Source of the DNA: Bacillota bacterium
GTDB lineage: Bacteria; Bacillota; UBA4882; UBA8346
Direction of reading: 5' to 3'
NCBI GenBank assembly: GCA_028282485.1
Contig: JANQHU010000349.1
Span: 1 to 7,734 of the forward strand
Length of the DNA stretch: 7,734 nt
A program made the translations under genes and the position numbers. The notes under the pieces were generated by a model. That model saw only the letters and a list, made by a program, of their open reading frames with translations, had not been told where the DNA came from and searched no databases. Of the stretch, positions 6,379 to 7,734 are shown piece by piece (position 1 is the first letter of the stretch; each line of letters opens with the position of its first letter).

Positions 6379-6440
6379 CTGCTTTTAGCCTGCTCCGAGT
6401 TTTCATAAAATTAGTTAAGCCATTTAAAAAAGAAATTAGT

Positions 6441-6944
6441 TTATTTATTCTTTTGATATATATCCAAGACGAGTCGCACTTCTCCACAACCCAGATTTAA
6501 GGTTTTGGCAATGACTTCCACCGCGTGACCTTCCTTCGCTAACTGAATAATTCGCTTTTGTTTATCATTACCGAAGACTTCACGATTAGCTTCACTACTT
6601 AGTTGCTGTTTTAAGGGGCCTTCTTCAACTACTGCCGGCTCAGAATCTTCTTCTGGAACATAATTATTATCATTAGTATTATCAATTTCCAGCTTCAAAT
6701 AGGAATTATCTACTTCCTTCGCTGGTTTTTCTACTGGTTCTTCTTCCTTGACTCGCTCTACTTTGGACTTTTCGATAACCTCTTCAAACTCTTCAATGAT
6801 GGCCGAAACTAAATTTTCCAACTCACTAATTTCTTTTTTTAAATTATTAATTTGTTTCTTTAATAATCTTTTTTGAAATATTAAAAAAACCCCTAGAATC
6901 ATCATATTTGTGACTATTAATATTAATATTTCCTTCAATTGCAA
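6441..6944 (-). CDS. SwrB/YlxL-like DUF6115 protein, membrane-anchored
   Basis: This 167-residue protein has one N-terminal membrane segment (about residues 5-24), a charged coiled coil (26-66: KRLLKKQINNLKKEISELEN and onward), and an acidic linker rich in E, D, N and P (67-116). A compact C-terminal segment follows, KQKRIIQLAKEGHAVEVIAK (128-147) with TLNLGCGEVRLVLDIYQ, which looks like a small helix-turn-helix. This layout fits the DUF6115 family that includes B. subtilis SwrB (YlxL), a membrane protein promoting flagellar basal-body assembly. I infer that family from architecture and the end motif, not from a search. The start is TTG at 6942-6944, supported by AGGAG (6952-6956) at seven bases. 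It starts 14 bases after the upstream gene ends and precedes ftsQ by 62 bases, so all three may be co-transcribed. Confidence 0.7.
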   Translation of the reverse strand: MQLKEILILIVTNMMILGVFLIFQKRLLKKQINNLKKEISELENLVSAIIEEFEEVIEKSKVERVKEEEPVEKPAKEVDNSYLKLEIDNTNDNNYVPEEDSEPAVVEEGPLKQQLSSEANREVFGNDKQKRIIQLAKEGHAVEVIAKTLNLGCGEVRLVLDIYQKNK

Positions 6945-6958
6945 AAAATTGCTCCTAT

Positions 6959-7162
6959 CTATATCTTAAAATCAATATGTTGACCCCGCTCGGACTCACT
7001 TATTTCGTCGTTTTCTTCGATCTCATTTTGTCCTACTTTTGGTTTATAAAAACGACGCAACCGATACTCACGTTGTTTTGGTTGTTCATCAGCATTATTA
7101 CGAATTCGACTCTGCGCAGCAGTTTCATTGCTTTTGGGGACAGTCTCTTCGCGCTTTTTAAC
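6959..7162 (-). CDS. Unidentified protein, C-terminal 67 residues only; cut at the junction
   Basis: On the minus strand a frame with AT-rich codon use runs left from the composition break to TAG 6959-6961. It encodes a hydrophilic tail: VKKREETVPKSNETAAQSRI, then a basic patch REYRLRRFYKPKVG, an acidic run EIEENDEISESE, and the end RGQHIDFKI. I read it as coding because the next gene's ribosome site and start follow its stop within 14 bases, as in an operon. The opposite-strand reading is an unlikely hydrophobic shadow. Its 5' part is missing: beyond about 7162 the frame enters GC-rich DNA and meets a stop near 7187. I do not recognise the family. Its position ahead of a SwrB-like gene suggests a motility-cluster protein, but nothing in the sequence confirms this. 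Confidence 0.5.
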   Translation of the reverse strand, partial: VKKREETVPKSNETAAQSRIRNNADEQPKQREYRLRRFYKPKVGQNEIEENDEISESERGQHIDFKI

Positions 7163-7170
7163 CCGCGCCT
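7155..7170. other. Abrupt composition break; probable chimeric junction
   Basis: Left of about 7160 the sequence is AT-rich and codes leftward. Right of it the sequence is GC-rich and codes rightward. Both a minus-strand gene (3' end kept, 5' end lost) and a plus-strand E1 alpha gene (3' end kept, 5' end lost) are interrupted here. I see no inverted repeats, target duplication, tRNA or integrase. The breakpoint is placed by eye within about ten bases, around CTTTTTAACCCGCGCC. Confidence 0.8.
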
Positions 7171-7370
7171 GGCTGATCGAACGGGGTCACGCCGACCGAG
7201 CGTGGATCGAGGCCACCCAAGGCGAGATCGACGCCGAGATCGAGGCGGCGATCACGACCGCAGAGGCCGACGCGCCCCCCGCCCCCGAGGCCGCAGGTCG
7301 GGACATCTATCGGGCGTGGTCCCCGGGATGGACCGTCCCCACGGGCGAGGGTTGGGAGATCGACGGGTGA
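7161..7370 (+). CDS. 2-oxoacid dehydrogenase E1 alpha subunit, C-terminal end; 5' end lost at the junction
   Basis: This frame encodes about 69 residues beginning near TRAWLIERGHADRAWIEA, then a charged helix (EIDAEIEAAITTAEADAP), then RDIYRAWSPGWTVPTGEGWEIDG before TGA 7368-7370. The pattern of an acidic helical tail ending just before an E1 beta start is typical of the alpha subunit of pyruvate or branched-chain 2-oxoacid dehydrogenase, a thiamine diphosphate enzyme that decarboxylates the oxoacid. The thiamine-binding part is missing, so the substrate cannot be told. The frame continues left to an ATG at 7128, but the bases before about 7160 belong to the AT-rich side and are unlikely to be native to it. 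The stop overlaps a GTG in the sequence GTGA, the first of a chain of such overlaps. The call depends largely on the E1 beta start downstream. Confidence 0.65.
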   Translation, partial: TRAWLIERGHADRAWIEATQGEIDAEIEAAITTAEADAPPAPEAAGRDIYRAWSPGWTVPTGEGWEIDG

Positions 7371-7498
7371 GCGCGGTGATGTGTCTCGAGGCCATTGTTG
7401 GGACCCTCTTCGGAGAGAACGGGAAGATCGAAGGGGTAGCGAACCTCGATGCGGTCGGGAGCGCCTTGTTCGCGGAAGGTCGGGAGATCGACGGGTGA
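7367..7498 (+). CDS. Small ORF (43 codons) between E1 alpha and E1 beta
   Basis: A GTG start at 7367-7369 overlaps the E1 alpha stop in GTGA, with GGGAG eight bases upstream. The product reads VSAVMCLEAIVGTLFGENGK, then IEGVANLDAVGSALFAEGRE, ending IDG before TGA 7496-7498. It spans repeat units 1 and 2, and its first ten residues resemble the first ten of E1 beta. It is probably a by-product of tandem duplication of the E1 beta start rather than a functional peptide. It may be translated, and could pass ribosomes on to E1 beta by coupling. Confidence 0.35.
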   Translation: MSAVMCLEAIVGTLFGENGKIEGVANLDAVGSALFAEGREIDG

Positions 7499-7575
7499 GC
7501 GAGGTAGCGAACGTCGAGCCGGTCGGGGCCGCCCACGTCGATCACGTCGAAGAAGGTCAGGAGCTCCACGGATGA
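7495..7575 (+). CDS. Small ORF (26 codons) coupled to the E1 beta start
   Basis: A GTG at 7495-7497 overlaps the previous small ORF's stop, again as GTGA, with GGGAG eight bases upstream. It encodes VSEVANVEPVGAAHVDHVEE then GQELHG, ending at TGA 7573-7575, which overlaps the E1 beta ATG as ATGA. It corresponds to repeat unit 3. It has no recognisable domain. Its likely meaning is a duplicated leader or a translational relay. Confidence 0.3.
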   Translation: MSEVANVEPVGAAHVDHVEEGQELHG

Positions 7576-7734
7576 GCACCGTGACCTACCTCGAAGCGAT
7601 CCGGACCGCCCTCGTCGACGAGATGAACGCGGATCCGACCGTCTTCTGTATCGGGGAGGACATCGGTCACTTCGGAGGTGCGTTCAAGGTCACGGCCGGC
7701 CTCCTCGAGACCTTCGGCGCGGACCGGGTCATCG
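7572..7734 (+). CDS. 2-oxoacid dehydrogenase E1 beta subunit, N-terminal part (3' end outside window)
   Basis: The first 54 codons read MSTVTYLEAIRTALVDEMNA, then DPTVFCIGEDIGHFGGAFKV and TAGLLETFGADRVI. The EDIG...GGAFKVT.GL segment is the hallmark of the beta subunit's thiamine-diphosphate (pyrimidine) domain in pyruvate, branched-chain and acetoin dehydrogenases. The beta subunit pairs with E1 alpha to decarboxylate the oxoacid and acylate the lipoyl group of E2. AGGAG (7559-7563) lies eight bases before the ATG, and the ATG overlaps the preceding TGA. The GC-rich codon use (GTC, CTC, ATC, GAC, GAG) differs sharply from the spore-former genes. The host group cannot be named from so little. 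Substrate type is undecided between pyruvate and branched-chain oxoacids. Confidence 0.88.
   Translation, partial: MSTVTYLEAIRTALVDEMNADPTVFCIGEDIGHFGGAFKVTAGLLETFGADRVI

Larger units (their letters stand above)
7354..7620 (+). repeat. Four diverged tandem copies of the E1 beta translation-start region
   Basis: Units begin at 7354, 7421, 7482 and 7559, with lengths of about 67, 61 and 77 bases for the first three; the fourth is the real E1 beta start. Unit 1 and unit 3 share GGGAGATCGACGGGTGAGCG exactly (7354-7373 and 7482-7501). Units 2 and 3 agree at 26 of 31 bases (7435-7465 and 7503-7533). Units 1, 3 and 4 each carry a purine-rich ribosome site eight bases before a GTG or ATG that overlaps the preceding TGA. 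In protein terms, VSAVMCLEAI in unit 1 parallels MSTVTYLEAI at the start of E1 beta. The copies have diverged, so this is not simple assembly stutter. Confidence 0.7.

Noticed and set aside
6218..6487. An 89-codon leftward ORF overlapping the ftsQ start
   Set aside because: It overlaps the DUF6115 3' end and the conserved basic tail and membrane segment of FtsQ in another frame. It has no domain and no good ribosome site.
6977..7498. A 173-codon rightward ORF crossing the composition break
   Set aside because: Its first part is the hydrophobic shadow of the minus-strand charged tail and its middle is an arginine-rich wrong frame of E1 alpha. Only its last 43 codons (from GTG 7367) are kept, as a separate small ORF.
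7252..7579. Leftward ORFs of 90-105 codons in the GC-rich end
   Set aside because: They are arginine- and proline-rich antisense frames over E1 alpha, the repeats and E1 beta. Long empty frames are expected in GC-rich DNA, and no ribosome site or family resemblance is seen.

Overview
Positions 1 to about 7160 look like a contiguous AT-rich piece of an endospore-forming Bacillota (Clostridia-like) genome. The support is direct: sigma-G, pro-sigma-E, SpoIIGA and SpoIIR, beside FtsZ and a FtsQ/DivIB protein. I cannot place the order or genus. From about 7160 to the end the DNA is a different, GC-rich coding style (40 of 60 bases are G or C in 7561-7620, against 14 of 60 in 6901-6960). It encodes parts of a 2-oxoacid dehydrogenase E1 pair. 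A gene on each side is cut off at the same point, so the window is best read as a chimeric join of two genomes, not as one natural locus.

Layout. The 3' end of an aspartate kinase gene runs rightward (1-354) and converges, across a hairpin that can serve both strands, on a long leftward block. In transcription order (right to left) that block holds: the C-terminal end of an unidentified charged protein (to 6959); a SwrB/YlxL-like DUF6115 protein with one membrane segment (6944-6441); ftsQ/divIB (6378-5572); ftsZ (5460-4417); spoIIGA (4252-3341); sigE (3315-2581); a DJ-1/PfpI-family protein (2539-2027); sigG (1881-1096); and spoIIR (1065-424). No ftsA lies between ftsQ and ftsZ. The GC-rich right end carries the last ~69 codons of E1 alpha (to 7370), two tiny ORFs (7367-7498 and 7495-7575), and the first 54 codons of E1 beta (from 7572).

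How the genes fit together. FtsZ and FtsQ build the septum. SpoIIGA is the membrane protease that converts pro-sigma-E to sigma-E. SpoIIR is the forespore signal that switches SpoIIGA on, and sigma-G is the late forespore sigma factor. The protease, its substrate and its activator therefore sit in one cluster. Punctuation splits the block into likely units: a hairpin after ftsZ, a strong terminator after the DJ-1 gene, a sigma-F/sigma-G-like promoter just before sigG, and a sigma-H-like promoter before ftsZ. This suggests a septation unit, a predivisional/mother-cell spoIIGA-sigE-DJ-1 unit, and a forespore sigG-spoIIR unit.

Most notable items: (1) the chimeric junction; (2) four diverged tandem copies of the E1 beta translation-start region, forming a chain of overlapping stop/start codons; (3) spoIIR placed directly behind sigG; (4) a DJ-1/PfpI gene between sigE and sigG; (5) ftsZ with a very short C-terminal linker and no adjacent ftsA. 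I saw no CRISPR array, tRNA, rRNA, insertion sequence or recognisable defence system, and no gene-free stretch longer than 300 bases.
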